Origin: Chryseobacterium vrystaatense
GTDB lineage: Bacteria > Bacteroidota > Bacteroidia > Flavobacteriales > Weeksellaceae
Reading direction: 5' to 3'
Assembly: GCF_000737765.1 (NCBI RefSeq)
Contig: NZ_JPRI01000002.1
Span: forward strand, 434,001-498,000
DNA length: 64,000 nucleotides
The position numbers were made by a program, and so were the translations under genes. Under the pieces are notes generated by a model. That model was not told the DNA's origin. It saw only the letters and a program-made list of their open reading frames with translations, and ran no database searches. Below, piece after piece: positions 17,806-26,449 of the stretch. Within the stretch, counting starts at the first letter, position 1. The number at the start of each line of letters is the position of its first letter.

Positions 17806-17888
17806 CATGAATAGCTCTTGTGGAAAAACACGCCCAGCAGGTACAAATAAAAAATCACGGTTTCCGGGTATGTTGATCTCTAAAGCTT

Positions 17889-17920
17889 AAAAAAGGAGAA
17901 AACCGCAGCTTCTCCTTTTT
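17889..17920 (-). terminator. terminator between csgA and csgB
   Basis: Arms AAAAAGGAGAA and TTCTCCTTTTT form a hairpin 24 bp after the csgA stop, with a T run on the minus strand. It would make csgA mostly monocistronic, with read-through or a second promoter feeding the assembly genes. Confidence 0.8.
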
Positions 17921-17943
17921 ATTTTGAACTACAATCCATCGAA

Positions 17944-18762
17944 TTAATTGGATTGATTGATTACCATTGAGTTTCCGTTACCCATCTGAGTTCCTACGTG
18001 AATATGAGAATCTCCACTTTGAGCCACCCAGGTAAAGTTATTGTTACCCATCTGAACATCAACTGCAATATTGGAATCGCCTAACTGAAGCTGATACAAT
18101 TGGTTTCCGTTTCCAACCTGTGCTCCCACGGCCATATTACTGTCGCCAATCTGAAGAGATGCAGCCACGTTATTATTACCAGCCTGATCGTGTGTGGCGC
18201 TGTTGTCGTTTCCGTCCTGATATTGTACTAAAAGGTTATTATTACCAACCTGAAGACCACTTGCATCATTTCTTCTTCCAAGCTGAACCTGATAAGCATC
18301 GTTACCATTACCTAACTGAATAGCAGAAGCATCATTTCTTCTTCCATCCTGATATTGCACCACGGCATTTCCGATACCCAACTGTATAGAGGAGGTTTCA
18401 TTTCTTCTTCCGATCTGAGTCTGTTCTGTAGAGTTAAATGCTCCCAGCTGCCAGGTTACTGCAGAGTTTCTGTTTCCCTGTTGGCTCACATCGTTTGTAT
18501 TACCAAGACCTGTTTGGTCTACGTCAATAGAGTTTCTGTTTCCGATACTTTCAGCAGTATTGATATTCAGAACACCTATCTGATCGATGTCTGCTGTATT
18601 ACGGTTTCCACTCTGTGTCAGAGAGTTGATATTCAAAAGACCTGTCTGATCAACAGTAGCAGTGTTCAAGTTTCCAATCTGGGCAGTAACATCAATATTT
18701 GATTGTGCGAAGCTGAAACTCATGGCCATCAGTGTAAATACACCAGTAATAAAGTTTTTCAT
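17944..18762 (-). CDS. csgA: major curlin CsgA with 22 tandem 11-residue repeats
   Basis: 272 residues with a signal peptide ending SFA. The mature protein is almost wholly repeats with a strict 11-residue period of the pattern x-Q-x-G-x-x-N. I count 22 copies from AQIGNLN to TQMGNGN, equal to eleven E. coli-size curlin repeats (E. coli CsgA has five). Each repeat forms one strand of an amyloid beta-helix, with Gln and Asn ladders. One copy has Glu-Ser for Gln and the 21st has His for the final Asn. It is the extracellular fibre subunit, exported through CsgG. The repeats make the DNA periodic, which is not a CRISPR. Confidence 0.95.
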   Translation of the reverse strand: MKNFITGVFTLMAMSFSFAQSNIDVTAQIGNLNTATVDQTGLLNINSLTQSGNRNTADIDQIGVLNINTAESIGNRNSIDVDQTGLGNTNDVSQQGNRNSAVTWQLGAFNSTEQTQIGRRNETSSIQLGIGNAVVQYQDGRRNDASAIQLGNGNDAYQVQLGRRNDASGLQVGNNNLLVQYQDGNDNSATHDQAGNNNVAASLQIGDSNMAVGAQVGNGNQLYQLQLGDSNIAVDVQMGNNNFTWVAQSGDSHIHVGTQMGNGNSMVINQSN

Positions 18763-18792
18763 TTTGATAAAATTAATTGGTTAATAGTATGA

Positions 18793-18800
18793 CAAAGGTA
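18793..18800 (-). promoter_or_regulatory. csgA -7 box
   Basis: Minus-strand TACCTTTG matches TAnnTTTG exactly, 30 bp upstream of the csgA start. No clear -33 TTG is present, as expected for a promoter that needs an activator. Confidence 0.55.
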
Positions 18801-18851
18801 TCGGCAAAACCCAAACGAAAAACCACGGCTAAAGTGTAAATTTCAAAAATC

Positions 18852-18937
18852 ACGGGATACCGTTCCCTATGTAACTGTTTACCTTTTTCTCTCAGTAACG
18901 TTTTTCAGTTACGTATAAATACGGTATACTGTACCGT
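18852..18937. promoter_or_regulatory. cluster of dyads and CAGTWAC motifs upstream of csgA
   Basis: The 338-bp gap between csgA and the Nudix gene (18763-19100) has no ORF but holds two dyads with like arms, ACGG-GATA-CCGT (18852-18863) and ACGGTA-TACTG-TACCGT (18921-18937). Three CAGTWAC-type motifs lie at 18871-18877 (inverted), 18893-18900 and 18906-18913. The cluster starts about 52 bp upstream of the csgA -7 box, where activator sites are expected. Confidence 0.5.
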
Positions 18938-19100
18938 GGTTTTCACAAAATAACTCTAATTTTCAGATTAATTTTTTAGAACCTTTTTTTCAGATTAATT
19001 TTTGTAATATTTTTAATCTTGAAACTTTTAATCCTCTATCAATGGTTAATTAATGTTAACGCCTATTCTTTTCTTCAGGATATATTGCTAAATTTGAGCT

Positions 19101-19730
19101 ATGGAAAGTTTTGGAAAAGATTTATTGAGGAAAATTACAAATGTAGAACTGCCCGGGGTCAATGCCCATGGGGTATTTTCACCGCCTTCCCGCCCTGTAT
19201 TTACCTATGATGAAGTACTGGCAAAAAATCCAAAATTTGCAGCAGTTAATATTGTCCTATACTTAAAAGACAATGAATGGTATTTCCCGTTGATCCAAAG
19301 AACGGTCAACGAGCACGACAGACATAGTGGGCAGATTTCACTGCCTGGCGGTAAACGTGAGGAAATGGACCGTGATTTTGCTGAAACAGCAGTACGTGAA
19401 ACTTCAGAAGAGATAGGGATAGACAAACATTATATCAGGGTGATCCGGGAAATGTCCCCTATTTATATTCCGCCAAGCAATTTTTATGTATATACTTATA
19501 TTTCATATACTAAAAAGAATCCGCTTTTCGTTCTCCAGCAAAGCGAGGCTGTAGAAACTATAGAATTTCCTATTACCTCTTTCCTCAGCCTTCCTGATAA
19601 TCCTGAAATGATGGTGCTGCCGGATACTGCAGGACATGAAGTTCCTGTCATTAATTTCAACGGATATATTATCTGGGGAGCTACAGCGATGATATTGAGT
19701 GAGTTTAGTCAGTTGCTTAAAAAAATGTAA
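19101..19730 (+). CDS. Nudix hydrolase, CoA pyrophosphatase-like (NudL)
   Basis: 209 residues. The Nudix box is complete, starting GGKREEMDRDF and continuing to RETSEEIGI (about residues 83-107), with the Mg-binding REXXEE. The preceding text PLIQRTVNEHDRHSGQISLPGG matches the NudL/CoA diphosphatase signature (hydrolysis of CoA to phosphopantetheine and ADP). An upstream TTG at 19019 is in another frame. It begins a plus-strand run with the acyltransferase 26 bp later. Confidence 0.85.
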   Translation: MESFGKDLLRKITNVELPGVNAHGVFSPPSRPVFTYDEVLAKNPKFAAVNIVLYLKDNEWYFPLIQRTVNEHDRHSGQISLPGGKREEMDRDFAETAVRETSEEIGIDKHYIRVIREMSPIYIPPSNFYVYTYISYTKKNPLFVLQQSEAVETIEFPITSFLSLPDNPEMMVLPDTAGHEVPVINFNGYIIWGATAMILSEFSQLLKKM

Positions 19731-19756
19731 CTTTGCAAACCGTGTTTAATTGAGAG

Positions 19757-20563
19757 ATGGCGAAGAAAAATATTTTCACCGATGCATTCGGAACACCTTA
19801 TTTTTTAAAAAGGTTAATCATTTTTATTTTAGGAATTGTATCCTACAGAAGGTTCAACGGCTTTAATAAACTGAAGATAACCGGTACGGAACACTTGGTG
19901 GATCTTCCGGATTCCAACGTGCTTTTTGTATGTAACCATCAAACGTACTTTGCTGATGTTGCAGCAATGTATCATGCATTCTGTGCTGTGAACAACGGAT
20001 ATCTGGATACGATCAAAAACCCGATCTACCTGCTCAATCCTAAGATCGACTTTTATTATGTAGCAGCAGAAGAAACCATGAACAAAGGAATTCTCCCAAA
20101 GATCTTCAAGATCGCCGGTGCTGTAACCGTAAAAAGAACATGGAGAGCAGAAGGTAAAAATGTCAACAGAATGGTAGATCTTACTGAGGTTGATAATATT
20201 ATGAAAGCTCTGGACAATGGCTGGGTAGCTACTTTCCCTCAAGGTACTACATCTGCTTTTGCACAGGGACGAAGAGGTACAGCCAAACTGGTTAAGAACC
20301 AGCGCCCGATCGTGATTCCTATCAAGATCAACGGTTTCAGAAGGGCATTTGATAAAAAAGGACTCCGGGTAAAGGTGACAGGCGTAAAACCTACCATGGA
20401 ATTCAAAGCACCTCTGGATATAGATTACGACAATGAAAAGGCGCCTGAAATTTTATTGAAGATTATGACTGCCATAGAGCAGACAGAAGATTTCAATGTA
20501 CTGCACAATTATGATGAAGAACTTAAAGCTAAAAAATTAGAACAAAAGGATTCAAATAATTAA
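19757..20563 (+). CDS. 1-acyl-glycerol-3-phosphate acyltransferase (PlsC family)
   Basis: 268 residues of the PlsC/LPLAT family. The catalytic HX4D motif is NHQTYFAD near residue 55, and the substrate-binding FPQGTTSAF motif lies near residue 160. A hydrophobic segment at about 14-30 fits a membrane anchor. It adds the second acyl chain to lysophosphatidate during phospholipid synthesis, or a related lipid. It lies 14 bp before a lipoprotein gene and is likely co-transcribed with it and mpl. Confidence 0.85.
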   Translation: MAKKNIFTDAFGTPYFLKRLIIFILGIVSYRRFNGFNKLKITGTEHLVDLPDSNVLFVCNHQTYFADVAAMYHAFCAVNNGYLDTIKNPIYLLNPKIDFYYVAAEETMNKGILPKIFKIAGAVTVKRTWRAEGKNVNRMVDLTEVDNIMKALDNGWVATFPQGTTSAFAQGRRGTAKLVKNQRPIVIPIKINGFRRAFDKKGLRVKVTGVKPTMEFKAPLDIDYDNEKAPEILLKIMTAIEQTEDFNVLHNYDEELKAKKLEQKDSNN

Positions 20564-20577
20564 AGTAAGTAAAAATT

Positions 20578-21015
20578 ATGAACAAAATATTAGGGATCTT
20601 ATTCGCGGTCATAGTATTAGTTTCGTGTAACAGTCAGAAAGTGTATTCAGATTTTGACATCAGCTACTCAAGAAGTGGAGGTTTTGCCCCTGTATATGAG
20701 AATCTGCTGATCAAAGGTAACAATGCACATTATTCTTTTGAAGGACAGGGCAAAAAACACAAACAGGATTTCAAAATTTCTGATGAAGATCTGAAAAAAC
20801 TGGACCAAACCCTTTCCCAAAATAATTTCAGAAGAATTCAGGAAGACCGCAAAAAACTGTATGACAATGTCAGCACTTCCATCAACGTTAAGAAGGGACC
20901 TAACGAAGGAAGCAAGACGGATGCAAGCATGATCATGCCCAACTTCACAACGAACTGGAACAACATTCTGAGTGCTTTCCAGGAAATCATTAATAACAAC
21001 GTAAAAAAACAGTAA
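20578..21015 (+). CDS. small lipoprotein of unknown function
   Basis: 145 residues with lipobox VLVSCNSQ. The mature part has a beta-rich half (FDISYSRSGGFAPVYENLLI) and a helical DEDLKKLDQTLSQNNF segment. I do not recognise the family. It lies 14 bp after plsC and 6 bp before mpl, so it shares the transcript and may act in the envelope. Confidence 0.75.
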   Translation: MNKILGILFAVIVLVSCNSQKVYSDFDISYSRSGGFAPVYENLLIKGNNAHYSFEGQGKKHKQDFKISDEDLKKLDQTLSQNNFRRIQEDRKKLYDNVSTSINVKKGPNEGSKTDASMIMPNFTTNWNNILSAFQEIINNNVKKQ

Positions 21016-21021
21016 ATACAA

Positions 21022-22359
21022 TTGAAAACCCACTTCATTGCTATCGGCGGAAGCGCCATGCATAATCTTGCTATTGCGTTAAAAGACAAAGGATATCAGG
21101 TGACAGGTTCAGATGATGCCATTTTTGAGCCTTCAAAATCCAGACTGGAAAACAAAGGAATACTGCCTCAGGAAATGGGCTGGTTCCCTGAAAAGATCAC
21201 AGCAGACATTGATGCGGTTATCCTTGGAATGCATGCCCGTCAGGACAATCCTGAGTTGGCAAGAGCAAAAGAACTGGGTTTAAAGATTTATTCATATCCT
21301 GAATTTCTGTACGAACAGTCCAAAAACAAAACAAGAGTGGTTATCGCCGGGTCACATGGGAAAACAACGATTACCTCGATGATCCTTCATGTGCTGAACT
21401 TTCATCAGAAAGATGTAGATTTTATGGTGGGTGCACAACTGGAAGGTTTTGACTGTATGGTAAAACTGACACAGGATAATGATTTTATGGTATTGGAAGG
21501 GGATGAATACCTCTCCTCTCCTATTGACCTTCGCTCAAAGTTTCTTTTGTACCAGCCCAATATCGCTTTAATGAGTGGCATCGCATGGGATCACATCAAT
21601 GTATTTAAAACTTTTGACGACTATATTGATCAATTCAGAAAATTTGTGGCCAGTATTACGGCAGGAGGAGTTCTTGTATACAATGAAGAGGATCCTGAAG
21701 TAGTCAAAGTAGTGGAAGCCGCAGAAAATTATTTCAGAAAAATTCCTTACAAGACCCCTGAATATGAGATCATCAATGGAAAAGTTCATCTGAAAACCGA
21801 AATGGGCGATGTTCCGCTTTCCGTTTTTGGAGCTCATAACCTGTTGAATATGGAAGGGGCAAGACACATCTGCCGCCAGCTGGGAATTATGGATGAAGAT
21901 TTCTATGAAGCGATCATGAGCTTTAAAGGAGCATCAAAGCGTCTTGAAAAGGTAGAAAGAGAAGATAAAGGTATTTTATATAAGGATTTTGCCCATGCAC
22001 CAAGTAAGGTAAAAGCAACGGTAAAAGCATTCCAGGAGCAGTTTAAAAAGGAAAAAAAATACGGTTTTCTTGAATTGCACACCTATTCAAGTTTAAATCC
22101 TGTTTTTCTTGAACAATACGACCATGCTATGGACGGACTGGACGAAGCGATTGTATTCTATTCGGAAGATGCTTTAAAAATCAAAAGAATGGAACCTATT
22201 TCTCCGGAATTCATTAAAGAAAAATTCAGGAATGATGCGTTGAGAGTATTTACCAATGCTGAAGATCTTCATTCCTATTGGGAAACTTTGGACAAAACAG
22301 ACGCAGTATTCCTGATGATGAGTTCAGGCAATTTCGGAGGTCTGGATCTTACAAAATAA
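21022..22359 (+). CDS. mpl: murein tripeptide ligase Mpl
   Basis: 445 residues from a TTG start; the frame begins KTHFIAIGGSAMHNLAIAL, so no shorter start keeps the nucleotide-binding loop. The Mur ligase ATP loop AGSHGKTTITSMIL lies near residue 110, followed by DEYLSSPIDLRSKFL and the C-terminal Mur domain with FAHAPSKVKATV. Mpl recycles peptidoglycan by joining UDP-MurNAc to the tripeptide L-Ala-gamma-D-Glu-meso-Dap in the cytosol. Absence of MurC-type neighbours and the GGSAMHNLA start favour Mpl over MurC. Confidence 0.9.
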   Translation: MKTHFIAIGGSAMHNLAIALKDKGYQVTGSDDAIFEPSKSRLENKGILPQEMGWFPEKITADIDAVILGMHARQDNPELARAKELGLKIYSYPEFLYEQSKNKTRVVIAGSHGKTTITSMILHVLNFHQKDVDFMVGAQLEGFDCMVKLTQDNDFMVLEGDEYLSSPIDLRSKFLLYQPNIALMSGIAWDHINVFKTFDDYIDQFRKFVASITAGGVLVYNEEDPEVVKVVEAAENYFRKIPYKTPEYEIINGKVHLKTEMGDVPLSVFGAHNLLNMEGARHICRQLGIMDEDFYEAIMSFKGASKRLEKVEREDKGILYKDFAHAPSKVKATVKAFQEQFKKEKKYGFLELHTYSSLNPVFLEQYDHAMDGLDEAIVFYSEDALKIKRMEPISPEFIKEKFRNDALRVFTNAEDLHSYWETLDKTDAVFLMMSSGNFGGLDLTK

Positions 22360-22402
22360 ACCGGAGCATTTGATAATGAAGAACCATTATTGAATGATCC
22401 AT

Positions 22403-22441
22403 AAAGAAACTCCTTTCAGTTTTACTGAAAGGAGTTTCTTT
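22403..22441. terminator. two-way terminator between mpl and lipoprotein
   Basis: Arms AAAGAAACTCCTTTCAGT and ACTGAAAGGAGTTTCTTT pair perfectly. The hairpin sits between convergent genes and abuts the stop codon of the minus-strand lipoprotein. Confidence 0.9.
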
Positions 22442-22884
22442 TATTTTATTTTCAAAAAATAATACCTAACTATATCATTGATTCCGTCTTCGTCAAAATC
22501 TTCTACAGAGCTTTCAAATATCATATTAACCGCTGTTAACTGAGAAACAATATAAGGATAGTCCTGCTCTCCTTCATACCAGAATTTTTGGGTCTTCTGG
22601 TTATAGGTATATTTTCTCGTTACTGTTTCATCAGGAATACAATCATTATTATTTTTGGTATAATTTACAGTCGTCATATCTGTCCCTCTGAATTCATGGG
22701 TGCTTTCCGCATCACATCCTGTTGTAAGGTGTACTTCAGTTTGTTTGGTAGAAGATTTATATACTTCGACTTTACTCATTTTCCACATACCGAGCATTGT
22801 TCTCTGGTCATCTTCCGGATCTTCGTTATGATGACTGCATCCCATAATAGATAACACGGCCAATGGTAGAAATAATTTTTTCAT
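22441..22884 (-). CDS. lipocalin-like lipoprotein
   Basis: 147 residues, lipobox SIMGCSHH. The first mature strand LGMWKMSKVEVY and the beta-rich remainder fit the small Bacteroidota lipocalin-like lipoproteins. A candidate acidic export signal (NEDPEDD) follows the Cys by three residues. A TAATTTTG box lies at 22912-22919 on the minus strand. No specific ligand can be given. Confidence 0.7.
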   Translation of the reverse strand: MKKLFLPLAVLSIMGCSHHNEDPEDDQRTMLGMWKMSKVEVYKSSTKQTEVHLTTGCDAESTHEFRGTDMTTVNYTKNNNDCIPDETVTRKYTYNQKTQKFWYEGEQDYPYIVSQLTAVNMIFESSVEDFDEDGINDIVRYYFLKIK

Positions 22885-22931
22885 AGTTAAGTTTTAAACT
22901 TTTGTAGCTGGCAAAATTAAAACAATTCCCT

Positions 22932-23993
22932 TTAAATATCTTCTGCCCCGGCTATGAGATTTTTCAGGATTTCTTCTGTTGAAAGGTGGCTGTAATCATG
23001 AATGGACTGTCCTGCCCAAATGCTTACAAAATCAGAATTCTGCAAAGTCTTTGAAATTCTTCTCAGCTCGTTTGTTAACTTATTCTGGTAAGGATATGGA
23101 AGAATATAATCTGAATTTTCTAAGGTTTCAATAAATGTATTTTTAATACCTCTGGCATATCTTCCTGAAAAACTTTTGGTTAAAATAATATCTTTTTCAA
23201 CCGCACTTCTAAGTCTTTCTTTTTCAAATGGCTTCATACCGCTTTCTTCAGATGCAAGCAAAATACTTCCTACCTGAAATCCCTGTGCCCCAAGTTCTTT
23301 TGCCGCTCTTAAAGTTTTACCGTTATAAATCCCTCCTGCATAGATCAGTGGGACCGTTACTTGATCATGTACTTCTGAAAGCAGAGATATCCCTCCAATC
23401 ATCGGGATATTATCCGGATCAAAAGTTCCCCTGTGACCGCCGGCTTCAATTCCCTGGACGCAGATCATATCTATTCCGGATTTTTCCAGTATCAAAGCTT
23501 CTTCTGCTGACGTACAGGTTCCTATAAGAATGATATCTTTTTCTTTCAGCTTCCGAATACTCTTATCATCCAGATTTCCGAAAGTAAAACTCAATACTTT
23601 GCATCCTTCTTCAATAATGGCATCTACCTGTTCCTGGTAGCTGTTCACCTTAATATCTTCAAGATCCGGAAGCGTAACTTCCAAATGATGATCATTTGCC
23701 AGCTGTGTAATAAACTGCTTTGCTTTAATAAATTTTTCCTTCATACGATCTGTAATTTCAGGAATATGGTGAACAAAAATATTGGCTGCAAAGGGCTGAT
23801 CAGTCAGTTTTTTGGTTTCTCTGATGAGTTCAATGGATTTATCTGCCGAAAGGTCGGCCAATGCCAAAGAGCCCAGACATCCTGCTTTCGAAGCTGCAGC
23901 TGTCATCTGTGAGGTGCTTACTCCAAACATCGGAGCCTGAATAACAGGGTATTTAATACCTAATCTTTTACTTAGAGTTTCCGGCCAAAACAT
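22932..23993 (-). CDS. nitronate monooxygenase-like NAD(P)H flavin oxidoreductase
   Basis: 353 residues forming an FMN-binding TIM barrel: IKYPVIQAPMFGVSTSQM at the start, and GIEAGGHRGTF and YAGGIYNGKT near the phosphate-binding loops. This is the 2-nitropropane dioxygenase/NMO family, which oxidises propionate-3-nitronate and related nitronates. FabK enoyl reductases share the fold, but the GGHRG motif favours NMO. It stands alone on the minus strand between a lipoprotein and the AlkD-like gene. Confidence 0.85.
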   Translation of the reverse strand: MFWPETLSKRLGIKYPVIQAPMFGVSTSQMTAAASKAGCLGSLALADLSADKSIELIRETKKLTDQPFAANIFVHHIPEITDRMKEKFIKAKQFITQLANDHHLEVTLPDLEDIKVNSYQEQVDAIIEEGCKVLSFTFGNLDDKSIRKLKEKDIILIGTCTSAEEALILEKSGIDMICVQGIEAGGHRGTFDPDNIPMIGGISLLSEVHDQVTVPLIYAGGIYNGKTLRAAKELGAQGFQVGSILLASEESGMKPFEKERLRSAVEKDIILTKSFSGRYARGIKNTFIETLENSDYILPYPYQNKLTNELRRISKTLQNSDFVSIWAGQSIHDYSHLSTEEILKNLIAGAEDI

Positions 23994-24060
23994 AAGAATT
24001 ATTTTAGTTAGAATTTACAAAAAACAGTTGAGAATTTTGGAATAGCAAGCATGATTTTGC

Positions 24061-24774
24061 TCAAGTATTTTTACCACTTTTACGCACCTGCTTATAATGT
24101 TTTTTCGTTTCAGGGCCAAGCTTTTCTATTGCATAAGAAAATGCAGCAGAATGCATTGTTTCTGCATATTGATCCAGAAAAAGCTGCAGTCTTTTCGGTT
24201 CTTTCTTTCCGGCTTCTCTTATCCAGCTTCCCACAGCTTTATTCACCAGTTCATTAGGATCATGGACAAGGATTTCAGCGATCTTAAATGTGTCTTCAAT
24301 ATCATTTTTTCTGATAAAAGCATGAGTGCTTACGATGGCGGTCCTTCTTTTCCAGGGATTTTCAGATTTTGCCAGTCGGTACAAAATATCTCTTGGTTTG
24401 TCTAACAAATAATCACCGACGATATTTCTTGCTCCACGGTCTACAAAATCCCAATTGTTCAAACGGTCATGACGTTCAAGATACAGTTCAAAAAGCTCTT
24501 TCCTCCTTTCTTCAGACGTCTTTTTGTTCCCGGCCTGAAAATCCATAATACTCACCGCACCCATTCTCATTTCATAAAAATCACTATCCAGGAGTTTATT
24601 GATTTCTACCGGTGGCATTTCAGAGAATTCTTTAGCTGTACTAAAAACATCTCCAAATTTTACTCCAAAATGTTTTGTCACCCCATCATTGCCTTTAAAA
24701 AATTTTTCAACTTTATCGATTTCCTTTTCATTCCTGAACGTCGATAGCTTTTCTATGAATTGTGATGCAGTCAT
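24061..24774 (-). CDS. DNA alkylation repair protein, AlkD-like HEAT repeats
   Basis: 237 residues of HEAT-like helical repeats. The AlkD active-site group is visible: NNWDFVDRGARN carries the Trp and Asp, and SWIREAGKK the second Trp. These glycosylases remove 3- and 7-methylpurines without base flipping. The gene lies between two oxidoreductases; no Ada-type regulator is nearby. Confidence 0.87.
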   Translation of the reverse strand: MTASQFIEKLSTFRNEKEIDKVEKFFKGNDGVTKHFGVKFGDVFSTAKEFSEMPPVEINKLLDSDFYEMRMGAVSIMDFQAGNKKTSEERRKELFELYLERHDRLNNWDFVDRGARNIVGDYLLDKPRDILYRLAKSENPWKRRTAIVSTHAFIRKNDIEDTFKIAEILVHDPNELVNKAVGSWIREAGKKEPKRLQLFLDQYAETMHSAAFSYAIEKLGPETKKHYKQVRKSGKNT

Positions 24775-24790
24775 GGTTTTTATTTAAAAA

Positions 24791-24872
24791 AAAGATCTCC
24801 CGCAGATTAAACAGATCAGACACCTCCTTTTACTAAAAATCTGTGTAATCTACTTAATCTGCAGGAGAGATA
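24791..24872. repeat. imperfect inverted repeat between AlkD-like and AKR genes
   Basis: The arms AGATCTCCCGCAGATTAA and TTAATCTGCAGGAGAGAT are near-complementary and separated by about 45 bases. Both flanking genes read to the left, so this lies 3' of the aldo/keto reductase start side and upstream of the AlkD-like gene. It may be a terminator or a dispersed palindromic repeat. Confidence 0.5.
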
Positions 24873-24874
24873 TA

Positions 24875-25750
24875 TTAAATATCGGCTACTACTTTCAGCA
24901 TTTTTTCTTCCCATTCAGGATCTTTCGGATCAAAGAACAGTCTTTTTCCTGTATCTAACGAACGAACGATGTTCATTTCCTCTTCACTCAGTTCGAAATC
25001 AAAAACATTAAAGTTTTCTTCAATTCTGGAAGGGGTCACCGATTTTGGAATCACTACAAATCCTTCCTGAAGGTGCCATCTTAAAATTACCTGCGCTACT
25101 GTTTTATCATATTTGCCGGCGATTGCTTTTAATTCAGAATTGTTGAGAAGATCTGCATTTCCATTTCCAAGAGGACTCCATGGCTGGGTGATGATATTGT
25201 TTTCTCTGTTGTACACCTGAAGTTCCTTCTGTTGAAATACCGGATGCAGTTCGATCTGATTGATCACCGGAACAACTGTTGAGTTGGCTTTTAATTCTTC
25301 TAATTTTTCTACAGTAAAGTTACATACTCCAATCGCTTTAATCTTACCTTCACTGTATAGTTCCTCCAAAGCCTTCCACGTACCCAGGAAATCTCCGTAA
25401 GGCCAGTGAACAAGATACATATCCAGATAATCCATCTGCAGTCTTTCCAGTGTTCTGTGAAAGGCTTTTTTAGCCTGTTCGTAGCCATGATCCTGAACCC
25501 ATACTTTAGAAGTAATAAACAGGTCCTCTCTGCTTACACCGCTGTCTCTTACCGCCTGCCCTACTGCTGTTTCATTTTGGTAAATGGCTGCAGTATCGAT
25601 CATTCTATATCCTGTCTGGATAGCTTTTACTACGGCTCTTTCACATTCGTCGAGATTTTCCATCTGCCAAACTCCAAAGCCTAATGCCGGGATATCCACC
25701 CCGTTATTTAAGGTCACTACAGGCTGCCCTGTATATGTTTTGTTTTGCAT
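24875..25750 (-). CDS. aldo/keto reductase, AKR5/diketogulonate-reductase type
   Basis: 291 residues of the NADPH-dependent AKR barrel. The catalytic Asp and Tyr are in MIDTAAIYQNE, the Lys in FITSKVW and the His in LVHWPYG. The C-terminal IPKSVTPSRIEEN motif binds the 2'-phosphate of NADPH. The likely role is cytosolic reduction of small aldehydes and ketones. It is not grouped with a pathway. Confidence 0.88.
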   Translation of the reverse strand: MQNKTYTGQPVVTLNNGVDIPALGFGVWQMENLDECERAVVKAIQTGYRMIDTAAIYQNETAVGQAVRDSGVSREDLFITSKVWVQDHGYEQAKKAFHRTLERLQMDYLDMYLVHWPYGDFLGTWKALEELYSEGKIKAIGVCNFTVEKLEELKANSTVVPVINQIELHPVFQQKELQVYNRENNIITQPWSPLGNGNADLLNNSELKAIAGKYDKTVAQVILRWHLQEGFVVIPKSVTPSRIEENFNVFDFELSEEEMNIVRSLDTGKRLFFDPKDPEWEEKMLKVVADI

Positions 25751-25879
25751 AATTTTTAAATTTCAATTTTAATATTAATGTATTGCCTAACAAATTTGCG
25801 ATAAAAATTCGGGATTTCTACTTACCATTTTTACGGTTTTTCACACTGATTAGAGGCTATTTCCAATATTTTTTACCTA

Positions 25880-25927
25880 CCCCGTCTTTTTGCTCTGCAA
25901 AAATCCACCCCTTCAAAGAAGGGGAAT
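25880..25927 (-). repeat. two-hairpin intergenic repeat, copy A
   Basis: On the minus strand: stem 1 is CCCCTTC-TTT-GAAGGGG, then TGGA, then stem 2 TTTTTGC-AGA-GCAAAAA, then GACGGGG. The same plan recurs in opposite orientation at 30618-30681. The stems differ in sequence but both keep pairing. Confidence 0.75.
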
Positions 25928-25990
25928 CACTATTTCTCCCAATACTCCAATTTCTAGCTTCTCATCTCTTATTTCTAGTCTACAATTAAC

Positions 25991-25998
25991 TATTTTTG
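25991..25998 (+). promoter_or_regulatory. -7 box upstream of the GNAT gene
   Basis: TATTTTTG matches TAnnTTTG and lies 15 bp before the ATG at 26013, implying a very short leader. Confidence 0.45.
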
Positions 25999-26012
25999 TA
26001 AAAACCAAAACA

Positions 26013-26447
26013 ATGTCGCACTCAATAAGACTGGCTCAGTCCGAGGATTATCCAAGAATTATGGAGATCTGGGAATCTTCTGTAAAAGCAACCCATGATT
26101 TTCTTTCCGAAGAAGATTTTAATTATTTTAAAGAAGTGATTCCCCGGGATTATCTTCCCAATCTGGAAGTTTATTTAATTACAGAAAATAATCAGTCAGA
26201 AGGTTTTGCTTCTGTAGCAGAGGGTAATCTGGAAATGCTTTTCATCCACAGTGAGATGAGAGGAAATGGATATGGTAAAAAGCTGTATGAATTTATGAAA
26301 GAGAAAACCGGGCTTACAAAAGTAGACGTCAATGAACAGAATCCTCAGGCCATAGGATTTTACGAAAAAATGGGGTTCAAACAGACGGGAAGATCAGAAA
26401 AAGACGGTTCAGGAAAAAGCTATCCTATTATTCATATGAGCCTTTAA
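26013..26447 (+). CDS. GNAT family N-acetyltransferase
   Basis: 144 residues from the ATG at 26013. A longer frame to 25890 would run through the repeat element and is rejected. The acetyl-CoA loop is MRGNGYGKKLYEFM (motif A, Q/RxxGxG/A), and the late QNPQAIGFYEKMGFKQTGR is motif B. The start SIRLAQSEDYPRIMEIWESSVKA resembles the YjaB group. The substrate is unknown. A second acetyltransferase follows 3 bp later. Confidence 0.85.
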   Translation: MSHSIRLAQSEDYPRIMEIWESSVKATHDFLSEEDFNYFKEVIPRDYLPNLEVYLITENNQSEGFASVAEGNLEMLFIHSEMRGNGYGKKLYEFMKEKTGLTKVDVNEQNPQAIGFYEKMGFKQTGRSEKDGSGKSYPIIHMSL

Positions 26448-26449
26448 TA

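Noticed and set aside
18355..18702. 115-codon plus-strand ORF opposite csgA
   Set aside because: Cys and Ser-rich mirror of the repeat coding; no start signal.
17944..18762. Regular 33-bp periodic DNA that could look like a CRISPR or tandem repeat array
   Set aside because: The period comes from the 11-residue repeat of CsgA in an open frame with a signal peptide; there are no unique spacers.
25890..26012. Longer start for the first GNAT gene
   Set aside because: The extension reads through the two-hairpin repeat and is not family-like.
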